Source of the DNA: Desulfitobacterium metallireducens DSM 15288
GTDB taxonomy: Bacteria; Bacillota; Desulfitobacteriia; Desulfitobacteriales; Desulfitobacteriaceae
NCBI RefSeq assembly: GCF_000231405.2
Contig: NZ_CP007032.1
Span: 620,001-684,000 of the forward strand
DNA length: 64,000 nt
Reading direction: 5' to 3'
Below are positions 8,073 to 16,983 of the stretch, one piece after another. How positions within the stretch are numbered: the first letter of the stretch is position 1; every line of letters begins with the position of its first letter. The position numbers and the translations under genes are program-made. The notes beneath the pieces are model-generated. The model was not told the DNA's origin. It ran no database searches and saw only the letters and a program-made list of their open reading frames with translations.

Positions 8073-8999
8073 TTAATGTAAACGACTCATAAAGGTATTG
8101 AGAATTCGAAGATAATGATTCGCTTCACGGACAACGTGATCCCCGAGAAGGGGTACCATGATAGCCTTAATCTTACAGTGAATTAATCCTTCGGTGCCCG
8201 CGACCTTGAAATCTCTTATGCCAATCGTGGCTTGGCGTGTTTGTTGACTCAGCTTGGGCAAAATCGTGGTTTGTTCCGTCATGGTCTTGGCCTGCTTGTA
8301 AAGTTCATCAAACTGTTTGCCAAAACGATGGGCTGTTTCAAAGAGTTCTTCTTCTGTAGGATCTAAGAGGCTACGTATGAAATAGGCATGCTCGGCCATT
8401 TGGCGATTCCAGAAGACTTCTTGTTCGATGATATCGCGTTTTAGATCTGCAACCTGTCCATTTTGAAGTGTGGTTAACATCTTAAGGTAAAAACGGGCCT
8501 CACGCAGGATATGCTCAATCAGCAAAGGATAATTAAAGGTAAAGGTTCGGCAGGCTAAGACATTTTGAAGAAGTTGGGATTTATAGTTGATTATGACTGT
8601 AGTGGCGCTGATAGCCCGTTGGTTGAGAGAGGAGATTTGATCAACTAAGGAGGGGTTTAGGGGATTGGGTGAACTTCCCAAGGATAATTCTTGACGCGTG
8701 AGATCATTATCCAGGAGAATTCCAGAATAGTAAGTTGAAGCACGCTCAGAATCCAAAGTCATCTGGGTGACTAATTCACCAGAAGATAGGACTTCAGGGC
8801 TGATCAGCCCATCAGCTAAACAGAGGGTTTCCGCGAGCAGGGTTTGGAATTCATTTTTGAGTACCTCGGCTTGTTGGGCAAGGGCTTGATCCTTGACGCC
8901 AAACGCGGATTCCATGAAAAAAGCATGCTCTTTGAGGATACGCATAAAGAATAAGTTGAGTTCAAGTGATTGTTGAATATAAACTTCGCTGGTCAACAT
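8073..8999 (-). CDS. DUF2935 protein (ferritin-like four-helix repeats)
   Basis: 308 residues, entirely helical in character. Two homologous halves each begin with a helix rich in E/H pairs (LELNLFFMRILKEHAFFMES in the first half; FWNRQMAEHAYFIRSLLDPTEEELF in the second), the pattern of DUF2935 proteins of clostridia and bacilli. The conserved E and H residues suggest a ferritin-like metal site, but no biochemical role is established. It is monocistronic, diverges from the lipoprotein gene, and has a GGGAGG ribosome binding site upstream on the minus strand. Confidence 0.75.
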   Translation of the reverse strand: MLTSEVYIQQSLELNLFFMRILKEHAFFMESAFGVKDQALAQQAEVLKNEFQTLLAETLCLADGLISPEVLSSGELVTQMTLDSERASTYYSGILLDNDLTRQELSLGSSPNPLNPSLVDQISSLNQRAISATTVIINYKSQLLQNVLACRTFTFNYPLLIEHILREARFYLKMLTTLQNGQVADLKRDIIEQEVFWNRQMAEHAYFIRSLLDPTEEELFETAHRFGKQFDELYKQAKTMTEQTTILPKLSQQTRQATIGIRDFKVAGTEGLIHCKIKAIMVPLLGDHVVREANHYLRILNTFMSRLH

Positions 9000-9183
9000 G
9001 AATAAAACCTCCCTCTCCTTATCATGGGCGTAATAGTATATGCATGAATGGAAATTTGCGAATCAAAATCAAGATACTTCTCAAAAAAGGAAGGAAATAA
9101 TTTACAAATGTCGAACATTACTCATAAGAAGAAGCCGATTCATTTAAAAATGAGTACAATTACATCAATGGGAGGAATAAATA

Positions 9184-9750
9184 ATGCTTCATAAGAAGAC
9201 CGTAATGGTCGCGACAGTATTAATGATCAGTCTTTCTCTGGTGGGCTGTGGAAATACCACAGCAAATAAGGATAATATTCCTGCACCCCAAGCTTCTCAA
9301 AATTCGTTAGGCACAGGTGATCTATCCCAAGTTCATCCTTCAGAAACACCAGCCCAAGCGGGAAGTACGACAAGCCAAGCAGACGTGGAGAAGAAAATTA
9401 ACGACTACCTTACACAAAATTACCCCGGAGATTGGAAGGTTGAAGGGACGACTTTAAGCAAAGGCAGTTATACGGAAAATGGAAACTACAAGATCGTCGA
9501 TGGACTTGAACAAGTTTTCCCAGAAACGATGGGTGTATCCATTTTCGTGGGAGAAAAAAGAATCTCAACAAGTGTCAAACAAGGAACAGAACGAGTCCTA
9601 GAAGGTTACCCGACACCTGCGACAGTGGGTGAGGTGGCGAAGAGCGGAAAAGTGACCAGTACGAACAGTAGCGGTTACTTAAAGGTTTACGTCCCTTTCA
9701 AGACTGGGGATAAAACAGTTGCGGTTTTGACCGTATCCGTACCGCAATAG
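9184..9750 (+). CDS. Lipoprotein of unknown function
   Basis: 188 residues. The signal peptide (KKTVMVATVLMISLSLVGC) ends in a lipobox LVGC, with Cys about residue 22 as the lipidation site. A low-complexity Ser/Thr/Gln linker follows, then a globular part of about 115 residues with no motif I recognise. It should be anchored to the outer face of the membrane. GGGAGG lies nine bases before the ATG. A strong terminator follows, so it is monocistronic; its upstream region is shared with the divergent DUF2935 gene. Confidence 0.75.
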   Translation: MLHKKTVMVATVLMISLSLVGCGNTTANKDNIPAPQASQNSLGTGDLSQVHPSETPAQAGSTTSQADVEKKINDYLTQNYPGDWKVEGTTLSKGSYTENGNYKIVDGLEQVFPETMGVSIFVGEKRISTSVKQGTERVLEGYPTPATVGEVAKSGKVTSTNSSGYLKVYVPFKTGDKTVAVLTVSVPQ

Positions 9751-9788
9751 GAAGCGGACGATCTAAAGAAAAGATTAGGATAGTAAAG

Positions 9789-9832
9789 AGACCTCTGGGT
9801 ACAGTATAATTGATGTACCCAGAGGTCTTTTT
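9789..9832 (+). terminator. Rho-independent terminator
   Basis: A 15-bp perfect stem AGACCTCTGGGTACA / TGTACCCAGAGGTCT followed by a T-run. It separates the lipoprotein gene from the kinase gene. Confidence 0.85.
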
Positions 9833-9904
9833 CGACATAAAGGTCGGAATTTCGAAGGGAAATAGTCCTGGGCTGGGAAATATGCAAAGGGTGGAGGACT
9901 CATC

Positions 9905-11509
9905 ATGAAGATTCGAAAACCGAAACTAACCCTTGAAAAAACCATTCTCATGCTCATTTCTGTCGTTGTTGTTTTATCGTTATTGGTAACCGATGTTTTA
10001 ATAAGTCAGGACGTTTCGAATACTACAGAAAAAGACATTGAAGATAAGGCGGTGACCATCGCTCGGATCGTTGCGCATTCATCGGTCGTTATTGAAGGAC
10101 TAGATGGGCAACGCGATGAAAAGGAGATTCAGTCTTATGCAAATGAAGTCGCGAATTCGTCTGAAGTTAATTTTATTGTCGTCTTGGATATGAAAGGAAT
10201 TCGCAAATCTCATCCGGATATTACTAAGGTTGGGCAGCCCTTTGTCGGAGGGGATGAGGGACCTGTACTTCAAGGTAAGGAACATATATCTACGGCTGAA
10301 GGGACTTTGGGAATGTCTTTGCGTGCATTTACTCCCGTATTTGCCCCGGATGGCAAACAGGTGGGTGCGGTTGCAGTCGGTGTTTTACTCAATACGGTAC
10401 AGGAAACTGTTGCCCAAAGTCGCGCAAAAATTTATCAAGGAATTGGCCTTGGACTTTTGGCTGGAATCTTTGGCGCAATTCTACTGGCCCGTAAAGTTAA
10501 AAAGATTATGTTTGGCTTGGAACCAGCAGAGATTGCTAAACTTCTTCAAGAACGAAATGCAATGCTCGAGTCGGTAAGAGAGGGAATTCTTGCAGTGGAC
10601 TCGACCGGGAGTGTGACTCTCATAAATGCTGAAGCTGTTCGATTGTTCAATCAGGCCGGGATTAGTGATGTGGTCAGTATTGACATTACGGAATATGTCC
10701 CCCAGATAAAAACGGTGTTAGAAGCGGGTCAACCGGCGTTGGATTCTGAATATGATCTTCGAGGAATTACGCTGCTCTCGAATACCGTGCCCTTAAAGGT
10801 CAATGGTAAAATAGTCGGTGCGATTTCGACGTTCCGAGATAAGACTGAAATAAAGCAGCTCGCCGATGAGCTTTCCGGGGTTAAAGTCTATGCTGAGGCA
10901 TTAAGAGCCCAAACCCATGAATTTATGAACAAACTTCATGTTATTTTAGGTTTGGTCCATGTCAAGAATTATGATCAACTTGCAGCCTATGTAAACCAGA
11001 TCGCGGATCGTTATCAGACTGATGTAGGATCGATTGTCCGCAATATTAAGGAACCTGTTCTCGCTGGATTTATTCTTGGAAAATTGAGCTATGCCCGAGA
11101 AATGGGGTGTGAATTAGAACTGGTGGAGGAGTGCTTTTTGCCTCAGCCCGCAGACTTGGAAATCATTCATGACTTAGTTGCGATCATAGGCAATCTTGTC
11201 GATAATGCATTAGACGCAGTTATGAACTCTGAAAATAAACAGGTCCTGTTAAACCTGGCGTATGACGAAGGGGAACTCGTAATCGAAGTTTCGGATCACG
11301 GACCAGGCATTCCCGAGGAAATAAAAGAGCAGATGTTTAATAAGGGGTATTCTACGAAGGCGAATAATCGGGGTTATGGACTTTTTCTCGTTAAGCGGTG
11401 TTTGGAAGAAAGAAATGGGCAAATGGAAATCTATTCACAAGAAGGCCGAGGGACAATATTTAGACTGTATCTGCCGTATGAAATTATGGAGGACAATCAA
11501 TATGATTAA
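9905..11509 (+). CDS. CitA/DcuS-type sensor histidine kinase
   Basis: 534 residues. Order: TM1 (about 16-33), an extracytoplasmic PAS/Cache-like sensor domain (about 34-175, containing SHPDITKVGQPF and GTLGMSLRAFTPVF), TM2 (about 176-195), a cytoplasmic PAS domain (about 215-320), a phosphoacceptor helix with His in RAQTHEFMNKLHVILGL, and a HATPase domain with NLVDNALDA (N box) and DHGPGIP (G1 box). The QTHEFxNKLH form is diagnostic of the citrate/C4-dicarboxylate kinase family. It overlaps the response regulator gene by eight bases. Downstream transporter and malic enzyme genes make malate or citrate the likely signal. Confidence 0.92.
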   Translation: MKIRKPKLTLEKTILMLISVVVVLSLLVTDVLISQDVSNTTEKDIEDKAVTIARIVAHSSVVIEGLDGQRDEKEIQSYANEVANSSEVNFIVVLDMKGIRKSHPDITKVGQPFVGGDEGPVLQGKEHISTAEGTLGMSLRAFTPVFAPDGKQVGAVAVGVLLNTVQETVAQSRAKIYQGIGLGLLAGIFGAILLARKVKKIMFGLEPAEIAKLLQERNAMLESVREGILAVDSTGSVTLINAEAVRLFNQAGISDVVSIDITEYVPQIKTVLEAGQPALDSEYDLRGITLLSNTVPLKVNGKIVGAISTFRDKTEIKQLADELSGVKVYAEALRAQTHEFMNKLHVILGLVHVKNYDQLAAYVNQIADRYQTDVGSIVRNIKEPVLAGFILGKLSYAREMGCELELVEECFLPQPADLEIIHDLVAIIGNLVDNALDAVMNSENKQVLLNLAYDEGELVIEVSDHGPGIPEEIKEQMFNKGYSTKANNRGYGLFLVKRCLEERNGQMEIYSQEGRGTIFRLYLPYEIMEDNQYD

Positions 11510-12224
11510 CGTCTTAATTATTGAAGATGATCCGATGGTTGCTGAGTTTAATAAGCGCTATCTCGAACAAGTGGAAGGATTTGCACTGCAGGGGATTGCG
11601 GCTTCAGCAGATGAAGCGATAGAGATCCTAAAAAGAGAGGATATTGACTTAATTTTGCTGGATATCTACATGCCCAGACTCAGTGGCTTAGAACTTCTCT
11701 CCAAGATTCGTAAAAAGGGAAAAGGGGTGGATGTCATCGTTGTCTCAGCGGCATCGGATAGTTACAGTATCAAGAAGGCCTTACAATATGGGGCAGTCGA
11801 TTATCTGATTAAACCCTTCGAGTTCGAGCGTTTTAGCGAAGCATTAACGACTTATCGAAAGCGAGCTATGTTGATGCAAGATGATCAAGAGAAACTGAGT
11901 CAAGTCGATCTTGATAAGCAGATTTTCCATAAGGATGCTCCCGGCAAACCGGGAGAGTTACCCAAGGGGCTTACACGTGATACGCTAAAGCTAGTCTGGG
12001 AACATATCCAAAGGACAGACAATGAGGCTTTTTCAACAGAAGAGATTGCCCAGCGCGTGGGGATTTCGCGGGTTTCTATGCGTAAGTACCTCAGTTTTTT
12101 GGGCCAAATCGGAATATTAAAAACGGAAGTCCTTTATGGTTCTGTGGGACGGCCTGTTTATAAACATCGCTATATTTCATCCAAACGTAAGGCTATCCAT
12201 ATCTATCTCGAAGCTGCACGGTAA
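11502..12224 (+). CDS. CitB/DcuR-type response regulator
   Basis: 240 residues from ATG 11502, chosen because GGAGG lies at 11489 and the gene then overlaps the kinase stop by eight bases; earlier in-frame starts lie inside the kinase gene. Receiver domain: acidic pair EDD near residue 9, phosphoacceptor Asp in LILLDIYMPRLSG, and Lys in LIKPF. The C-terminal domain carries a helix-turn-helix (STEEIAQRVGISRVSMRKYLSFL) typical of the CitB/DcuR class. It probably activates the transporter and malic enzyme genes that follow. Confidence 0.92.
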   Translation: MINVLIIEDDPMVAEFNKRYLEQVEGFALQGIAASADEAIEILKREDIDLILLDIYMPRLSGLELLSKIRKKGKGVDVIVVSAASDSYSIKKALQYGAVDYLIKPFEFERFSEALTTYRKRAMLMQDDQEKLSQVDLDKQIFHKDAPGKPGELPKGLTRDTLKLVWEHIQRTDNEAFSTEEIAQRVGISRVSMRKYLSFLGQIGILKTEVLYGSVGRPVYKHRYISSKRKAIHIYLEAAR

Positions 12225-12336
12225 AATATCGTGATCACTTACTTTAGTTACAAAACAATTTAGATAGTTTCATAATATTTAAGAAATTTCTGAAAAATTG
12301 TAATATAGGCACAAGATAGATTTAGGAGGTGCCTAT

Positions 12337-13668
12337 ATGGCTACAGTAGAAACCGTAAATAATTCACCGAATGTTTCAGGTTTTTGGTCCGCGCTTGGCA
12401 ACATTAAAATTGGAACAATTCCATTACCTCTCTACGCAATCCTAGCTGCAGTGATTTTTGCCGCTTCTTTTTACGAAAAGCTTCCTGCAGATATGGTCGG
12501 CGGATTTGCAATGATTATGATTATGGGTATGTTTCTTGGTGAAGTCGGGGGCAGAATTCCGATTCTAAGGAACATTGGGGGCCCAGCCATTCTCGCAATT
12601 TTTGTTCCATCTATTCTCGTTTTTCTTAATTTATTAAATCCAGCTTCCTTGAAATCAATTACCGCAATTATGAAAACGGATAACTTCCTCTACTTGTATA
12701 TCTCATCTTTGGTTGTGGGGAGTATTCTCGGAATGAATCGAAAAGTTTTGATTCAAGGTTTTCTAAAGATGTTTGTTCCTTTGATTGTGGGAACGATCGC
12801 ATCGATTGTCGTGGGTTCCTTGGTGGGAACACTCTTTGGATTCAGTATTAAACACACGTTCTTTTACATTGTAGTTCCGATTATCGGAGGCGGAATTGGC
12901 GAAGGCGTTCTCCCCCTTTCATTGGCTTATTCGGAAATTCTTAGAGCCGATCAAGCAACCCTGATTCCTCAGCTCACTACAGCAGCTGTACTTGGGAACG
13001 TTGTCGCTATTGTTACTGCCGGTTTCTTAAAACGGTTGGGCGAAAAGAAACAACATTTGACAGGCAATGGATTACTCGTTAAAGGCGGCGACGATGCCGA
13101 ATTGCTTAAAGAAAGTACCACCATTGATAAACCCATCGAGTTTCCCCTCATGGGAGCAGGACTGCTACTTGCTGTAAGCTTCTATATTTTCGGAAGCCTA
13201 GCCAATATGGCCATTGCCATCCCAGGTGCAATTCTAATGATCTTCGCAGCAGCGATTGTTAAAGCTCTCAAAGTTATGCCACCCAAGATGGAGCAAGGTG
13301 CTTATCATTGGTACAAATTTGTATCTAACAACTTAACGTTCCCACTTATGGTCGGTATTGGAGTTCTATATACACCTTTAAGTGATGTTGTCAAATTGAT
13401 CAGCCCAGCTTATATCGTTATCGTTATTTGCACGGTTCTAGCCATGGTGACCTCTGGTTTCTTCGTAGGGAAATTCATGAATATGTATCCGGTTGAATCC
13501 GCTTTGGTCACAGCTTGCCACAGTGGGTTAGGTGGAACAGGGGACGTTGCTATTCTCTCTTCCGCTAATCGCATTGAACTTATGCCCTTTGCCCAAATTT
13601 CCACCCGGATCGGTGGCGCTTCTATGATCGTTATTGCCACAATCTTAATGCGGATGTTTGGTAACTAA
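12337..13668 (+). CDS. 2-hydroxycarboxylate transporter (2HCT, CitS/MleP/MaeN-like)
   Basis: 443 residues, strongly hydrophobic. The two re-entrant-loop motifs of the 2HCT family are visible: GGGIGEGVLPLS (about residue 189) and a second GGTGDVAILSSANRIELMPFAQ near the C-terminus, whose Arg is the substrate-binding type in this family. Members import malate, citrate or lactate with Na+ or H+ or by exchange. GGAGG precedes the ATG. It is placed between the two-component genes and malic enzyme, so malate is the likely substrate (inference from context). Confidence 0.9.
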   Translation: MATVETVNNSPNVSGFWSALGNIKIGTIPLPLYAILAAVIFAASFYEKLPADMVGGFAMIMIMGMFLGEVGGRIPILRNIGGPAILAIFVPSILVFLNLLNPASLKSITAIMKTDNFLYLYISSLVVGSILGMNRKVLIQGFLKMFVPLIVGTIASIVVGSLVGTLFGFSIKHTFFYIVVPIIGGGIGEGVLPLSLAYSEILRADQATLIPQLTTAAVLGNVVAIVTAGFLKRLGEKKQHLTGNGLLVKGGDDAELLKESTTIDKPIEFPLMGAGLLLAVSFYIFGSLANMAIAIPGAILMIFAAAIVKALKVMPPKMEQGAYHWYKFVSNNLTFPLMVGIGVLYTPLSDVVKLISPAYIVIVICTVLAMVTSGFFVGKFMNMYPVESALVTACHSGLGGTGDVAILSSANRIELMPFAQISTRIGGASMIVIATILMRMFGN

Positions 13669-13700
13669 ATCAAGATTTTATGAAAGGATGGTCTTGAATA

Positions 13701-14933
13701 ATGACCCTAAGAGATGATGCACTGAAACTGCATGAAGACAATAAAGGAAAAATCGCCGTCGTGAGTAAAGTCCCTGTTCGCAATGGAGAAGACTTAAGTT
13801 TAGCTTATTCTCCAGGAGTAGCTGAACCGTGCAGAGAGATTGCCCAAGATCCCAGTTTGGTTAACCGATATACGAATCGGCAAAATCTCATTGCAGTAGT
13901 TTCGACAGGTTCGGCGGTTCTGGGCCTAGGCAATATTGGAGCACGGGCGGCTATGCCTGTCATGGAAGGAAAGGGGATTCTTTTCAAAACGTTCGGAGCG
14001 GTTGACGCTTTCCCCATCTGTGTAGACACACAAGATAGTGACAAAGTGGTCGAACTCGTTAAATTACTTGAGCCTACCTTTGGCGGGATTAACTTAGAGG
14101 ATATCAAAGCTCCAGAATGCTTCTATATTGAAGAACAATTAAAGAAAATTTATGATGGCCCGGTATTCCATGATGATCAACATGGAACCGCGGTCATCAC
14201 GATGGCAGGGCTGATTAATGCTTTAAAAGTTGTCAACAAGGAATTGAGCGAAGTTAAGATTGTTGTTAACGGAGCAGGTGCAGCTGGGATGGCTATTGTG
14301 AAGATCCTGATGAGCGCAGGCCTTCAGAATGTGATCATGTGTGATACGAAAGGTACGATTTATGAAGGACGTACCGAAGGAATGAACACGTATAAAGAGG
14401 AGATTGCGAAGAGCACGAATCGTGAGCTTCTTAAAGGAACGCTTGCCGATGCCTTAAAAGGAGCGGATATCTTTGTTGGGGTATCTGTCGCTGGGGCTGT
14501 AACTCCTGAAATGGTTCAGTCGATGGCTAAGGATCCAATCGTATTTGCCCAAGCAAACCCAGTTCCAGAGATCTCACCTGACGAGGCTAAAGCTGCTGGA
14601 GCCGTTGTCGTAGGTACAGGACGTTCCGACTATCCCAATCAGGTCAACAATGTTTTAGCTTTCCCAGGAATTTTCCGTGGAGCGATTGATTCAGGAGCTA
14701 AAGCGATCACGGAAGAGATGAAAGTGGCAGCGGCTTATGCTATTGCGAATATCGTTACTTCTGAGGAATTGAATCCTGAGTATGTTCTTCCGAAAGCCTT
14801 TGATTTAAGAGTTGGACCAGCTGTAGCGGCGGCTGTTGCTCAAGCAGCCATGGATTCGGGAGTGGCTACCCAAACTGTAGATCCGCAGGAGGTTGCGGAA
14901 AACCTACGCAAGTATTACCAGCTTAATCAATAA
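13701..14933 (+). CDS. Malic enzyme (NAD(P)-dependent, short bacterial form)
   Basis: 410 residues. It catalyses oxidative decarboxylation of malate to pyruvate. Visible: SLAYSPGVAEPC at the N-terminus, VGLGNIGARAAMPVMEGK-type block (about residue 73), the metal-binding EDIKAPECFYIEE and HDDQHGTA motifs, and the dinucleotide-binding GAGAAGMAIVKIL (about residue 191). The cofactor is not certain from sequence. It starts 32 bases after the transporter stop, giving a transport-plus-decarboxylation pair that would yield pyruvate and reducing power. Confidence 0.94.
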   Translation: MTLRDDALKLHEDNKGKIAVVSKVPVRNGEDLSLAYSPGVAEPCREIAQDPSLVNRYTNRQNLIAVVSTGSAVLGLGNIGARAAMPVMEGKGILFKTFGAVDAFPICVDTQDSDKVVELVKLLEPTFGGINLEDIKAPECFYIEEQLKKIYDGPVFHDDQHGTAVITMAGLINALKVVNKELSEVKIVVNGAGAAGMAIVKILMSAGLQNVIMCDTKGTIYEGRTEGMNTYKEEIAKSTNRELLKGTLADALKGADIFVGVSVAGAVTPEMVQSMAKDPIVFAQANPVPEISPDEAKAAGAVVVGTGRSDYPNQVNNVLAFPGIFRGAIDSGAKAITEEMKVAAAYAIANIVTSEELNPEYVLPKAFDLRVGPAVAAAVAQAAMDSGVATQTVDPQEVAENLRKYYQLNQ

Positions 14934-14971
14934 GGATGGAAATCTTTTCATTTTCCGCCTTCCTTCACTTT

Positions 14972-14996
14972 ACCGGGGTTTTACCCCGGTTTTTTA
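14972..14996 (+). terminator. Rho-independent terminator after malic enzyme
   Basis: Stem ACCGGGG / CCCCGGT with a short T-rich loop and a following T-run. Confidence 0.85.
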
Positions 14997-15066
14997 TGTA
15001 ACTTCAAATTTCGAAAGAGTTAAAGTACAATAAATATAGACATAATCTACTAGGGAGAACAAGAAG

Positions 15067-16017
15067 ATGAACGCTTTTTTGCTTAAGGCTAACCAATGGC
15101 TCAATAAAAATATGTTTTTTGTGGTATTGATGGCAATTATGCTAGGGTTCAATGTTGCTTTGGAAAATTCGCCCTTTCTTAGTGCCTTAGCAACAGGCCT
15201 GTTTGCTTATATGACCTTCATTAGCGCTTTGCAGACAACCTTTAAAGATTTTTTTGATATTTTAAAGAAGCCCCTAATCCCACTATGGATCTTGTTTTTA
15301 ATTCATGGTATTGCACCATTGATTGCTTGGGGAGTAGGGATTTGGATGTACCCTGATAACTTTTATATGCGAGTGGGCCTCATGATAGGTTCGGCGATCC
15401 CGATAGCGGTCACCTCGATTATGTGGACCACTATCGCCAAAGGAGATATTGCCCTTGCCTTGGTTACGGTAACTTTGGATACGCTGCTTATTCCTGTCTT
15501 GATGCCTGTTTTTTTTAAGAGTGTGCTCGGAACAAGCATTGCTATTGACTATGGAAATATGGTGTTGAGACTTTTATTGATGGTTACAATCCCGAGTGTT
15601 CTTGGAATGATGGTTAATGAGTTGACCAAAGGGCGTTTAGAGAACTTTTCTCATTCGGTGGGGGGAGTGACCTCAAAGCTTGCGACCTTTATCGTTATTG
15701 TCATCAATTCAGCGCTTGTCCTTCCGCAAATTCACTGGGATTTCGCTGCTTTTAAAATGATGATCATCGTTTTAGGATTAGTCTCCCTTAATTATTTCAT
15801 CGGTTTTTTAGGAAGCTATTGTCTGAAAGATCGTAATCAACAGGTTGTATCCGCGATGATTTTTAATGTTGGAATGCGTAATACAAGTTTTGGTTCGGTC
15901 TTAGCTATTGCTTATTTCCCTCCAGCTGTCGCCTTTCCTATTATTTTGACGCTTCTCTACCAGCACCCGATTGCGGCGATTGTTACCCAGCTTTTTGCGG
16001 ATCAAAATTCAAAATAA
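15067..16017 (+). CDS. BASS-family (bile acid:Na+ symporter-like) transporter
   Basis: 316 residues with about nine to ten hydrophobic segments. Features of the bile acid/sodium symporter superfamily are visible: a first half ending GLMIGSAIPIAVTSIMWTTIAKGD, and the second-half crossover region MIFNVGMRNTSFGSVLAIAYFPP. Substrates in this superfamily range from bile acids to pyruvate and other organic anions. Proximity to the malic enzyme operon suggests an organic acid, but a terminator separates them, so this is weak. GGGAGAA lies upstream of the ATG. Confidence 0.8.
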   Translation: MNAFLLKANQWLNKNMFFVVLMAIMLGFNVALENSPFLSALATGLFAYMTFISALQTTFKDFFDILKKPLIPLWILFLIHGIAPLIAWGVGIWMYPDNFYMRVGLMIGSAIPIAVTSIMWTTIAKGDIALALVTVTLDTLLIPVLMPVFFKSVLGTSIAIDYGNMVLRLLLMVTIPSVLGMMVNELTKGRLENFSHSVGGVTSKLATFIVIVINSALVLPQIHWDFAAFKMMIIVLGLVSLNYFIGFLGSYCLKDRNQQVVSAMIFNVGMRNTSFGSVLAIAYFPPAVAFPIILTLLYQHPIAAIVTQLFADQNSK

Positions 16018-16261
16018 GAAAGGGCTTAATTCGCCTTTTAATATCTCTTCAGCGACCTGTACTCTAAATTCACCTGTGTATCTATTCCATATGGAGTCCA
16101 AATCCTTTAATTAGAATGTACCTGTAACTAGGCTTTAGATATATGAGACTTTCTTCAGGATGAATAAAAACGCGGATAGATAACATGAGTACCGTGATAT
16201 GAATCACGGCTTTTCTTTTTTTAATAAGGTATGCTTGTTTAAAAAGAAGGGAGAATTTATT

Positions 16262-16666
16262 ATGAATACTGATTTATTAAAAAATCAACATACAACAATT
16301 CGCCAACTTGTCAGTGAAATCGAACTAGGGATTGGCGCAGGTGATGTCACTGGACAGGCTTTTGAATTATCTTTAAAAATCAGCCAACTTTCGGGAACAT
16401 TAGTTCTCCATTTAAAATCAGAGGATGAATATATTTATCCAACTCTAGGTCGCTCAACCACTGAAAATATCCGAAAGATTGCTGAGCAACTCAATCGGGA
16501 AATGGGGTATTTGGCAGCTGATTTTATGGAGTATAAACGTACATATATGCTCGCTTCGAAGATTAAGGCTGATCCTCAAAAGTTCGTAGCTGAATCCAAG
16601 ACGATAATTGACGCCCTGAAAAATCGTTTAGATAAAGAAGACCGGAATTTATATCCACTTGTATAA
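16262..16666 (+). CDS. Hemerythrin-like domain protein
   Basis: 134 residues from ATG 16262 (AGAAGGGAG upstream; an earlier in-frame ATG at 16199 lacks a binding site). Iron ligand motifs of hemerythrin HHE domains appear: LLKNQHTTIRQLV (first His), LVLHLKSEDEYIYPTL (H-x3-E) and RLDKEDRNLYPL near the C-terminus, where the usual H-x4-D/E has Asp/Glu rather than His at some positions. It probably binds a di-iron centre for O2 or NO sensing or repair in an anaerobe. Confidence 0.75.
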   Translation: MNTDLLKNQHTTIRQLVSEIELGIGAGDVTGQAFELSLKISQLSGTLVLHLKSEDEYIYPTLGRSTTENIRKIAEQLNREMGYLAADFMEYKRTYMLASKIKADPQKFVAESKTIIDALKNRLDKEDRNLYPLV

Positions 16667-16678
16667 TATAGAAAGAAA

Positions 16679-16939
16679 CTACATTTTATATAAAAACCAT
16701 TTACATGTATTGAGTTCGTATTTTAATTCAAAGATCTTAGCAAAACCATTAATCTCGCTTTGACAGCGAAAGAGAAGCATGCGATTTCCGGCGAGCTTTT
16801 CTTCAGTTTTAAAAAGAATTTGATCCACCCGAATGACCATAGGTTCTCCTTCAGATGCAATTTGATATTTGACGGGTCGCAGATTACCGTCTGAGGAAAA
16901 ACGCGCAACCATCTCAACAGGCTGCATAAGAATTTTCAT
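16679..16939 (-). CDS. Small conserved-looking protein next to dinB
   Basis: 86 residues, no recognised domain. It is predicted mostly beta (MKILMQPVEMVARFSSDGNL, then VIRVDQILFKTEEKLAGNRMLLF). GGAGGTG sits seven bases before the ATG, so the gene looks real. It starts 45 bases after the dinB stop on the same strand and is probably cotranscribed in the SOS response; a role in translesion synthesis is conjecture. Confidence 0.6.
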   Translation of the reverse strand: MKILMQPVEMVARFSSDGNLRPVKYQIASEGEPMVIRVDQILFKTEEKLAGNRMLLFRCQSEINGFAKIFELKYELNTCKWFLYKM

Positions 16940-16983
16940 GGGCTAACACCTCCATTAATCAAGAAGAATGAAGCGAGTTTTCT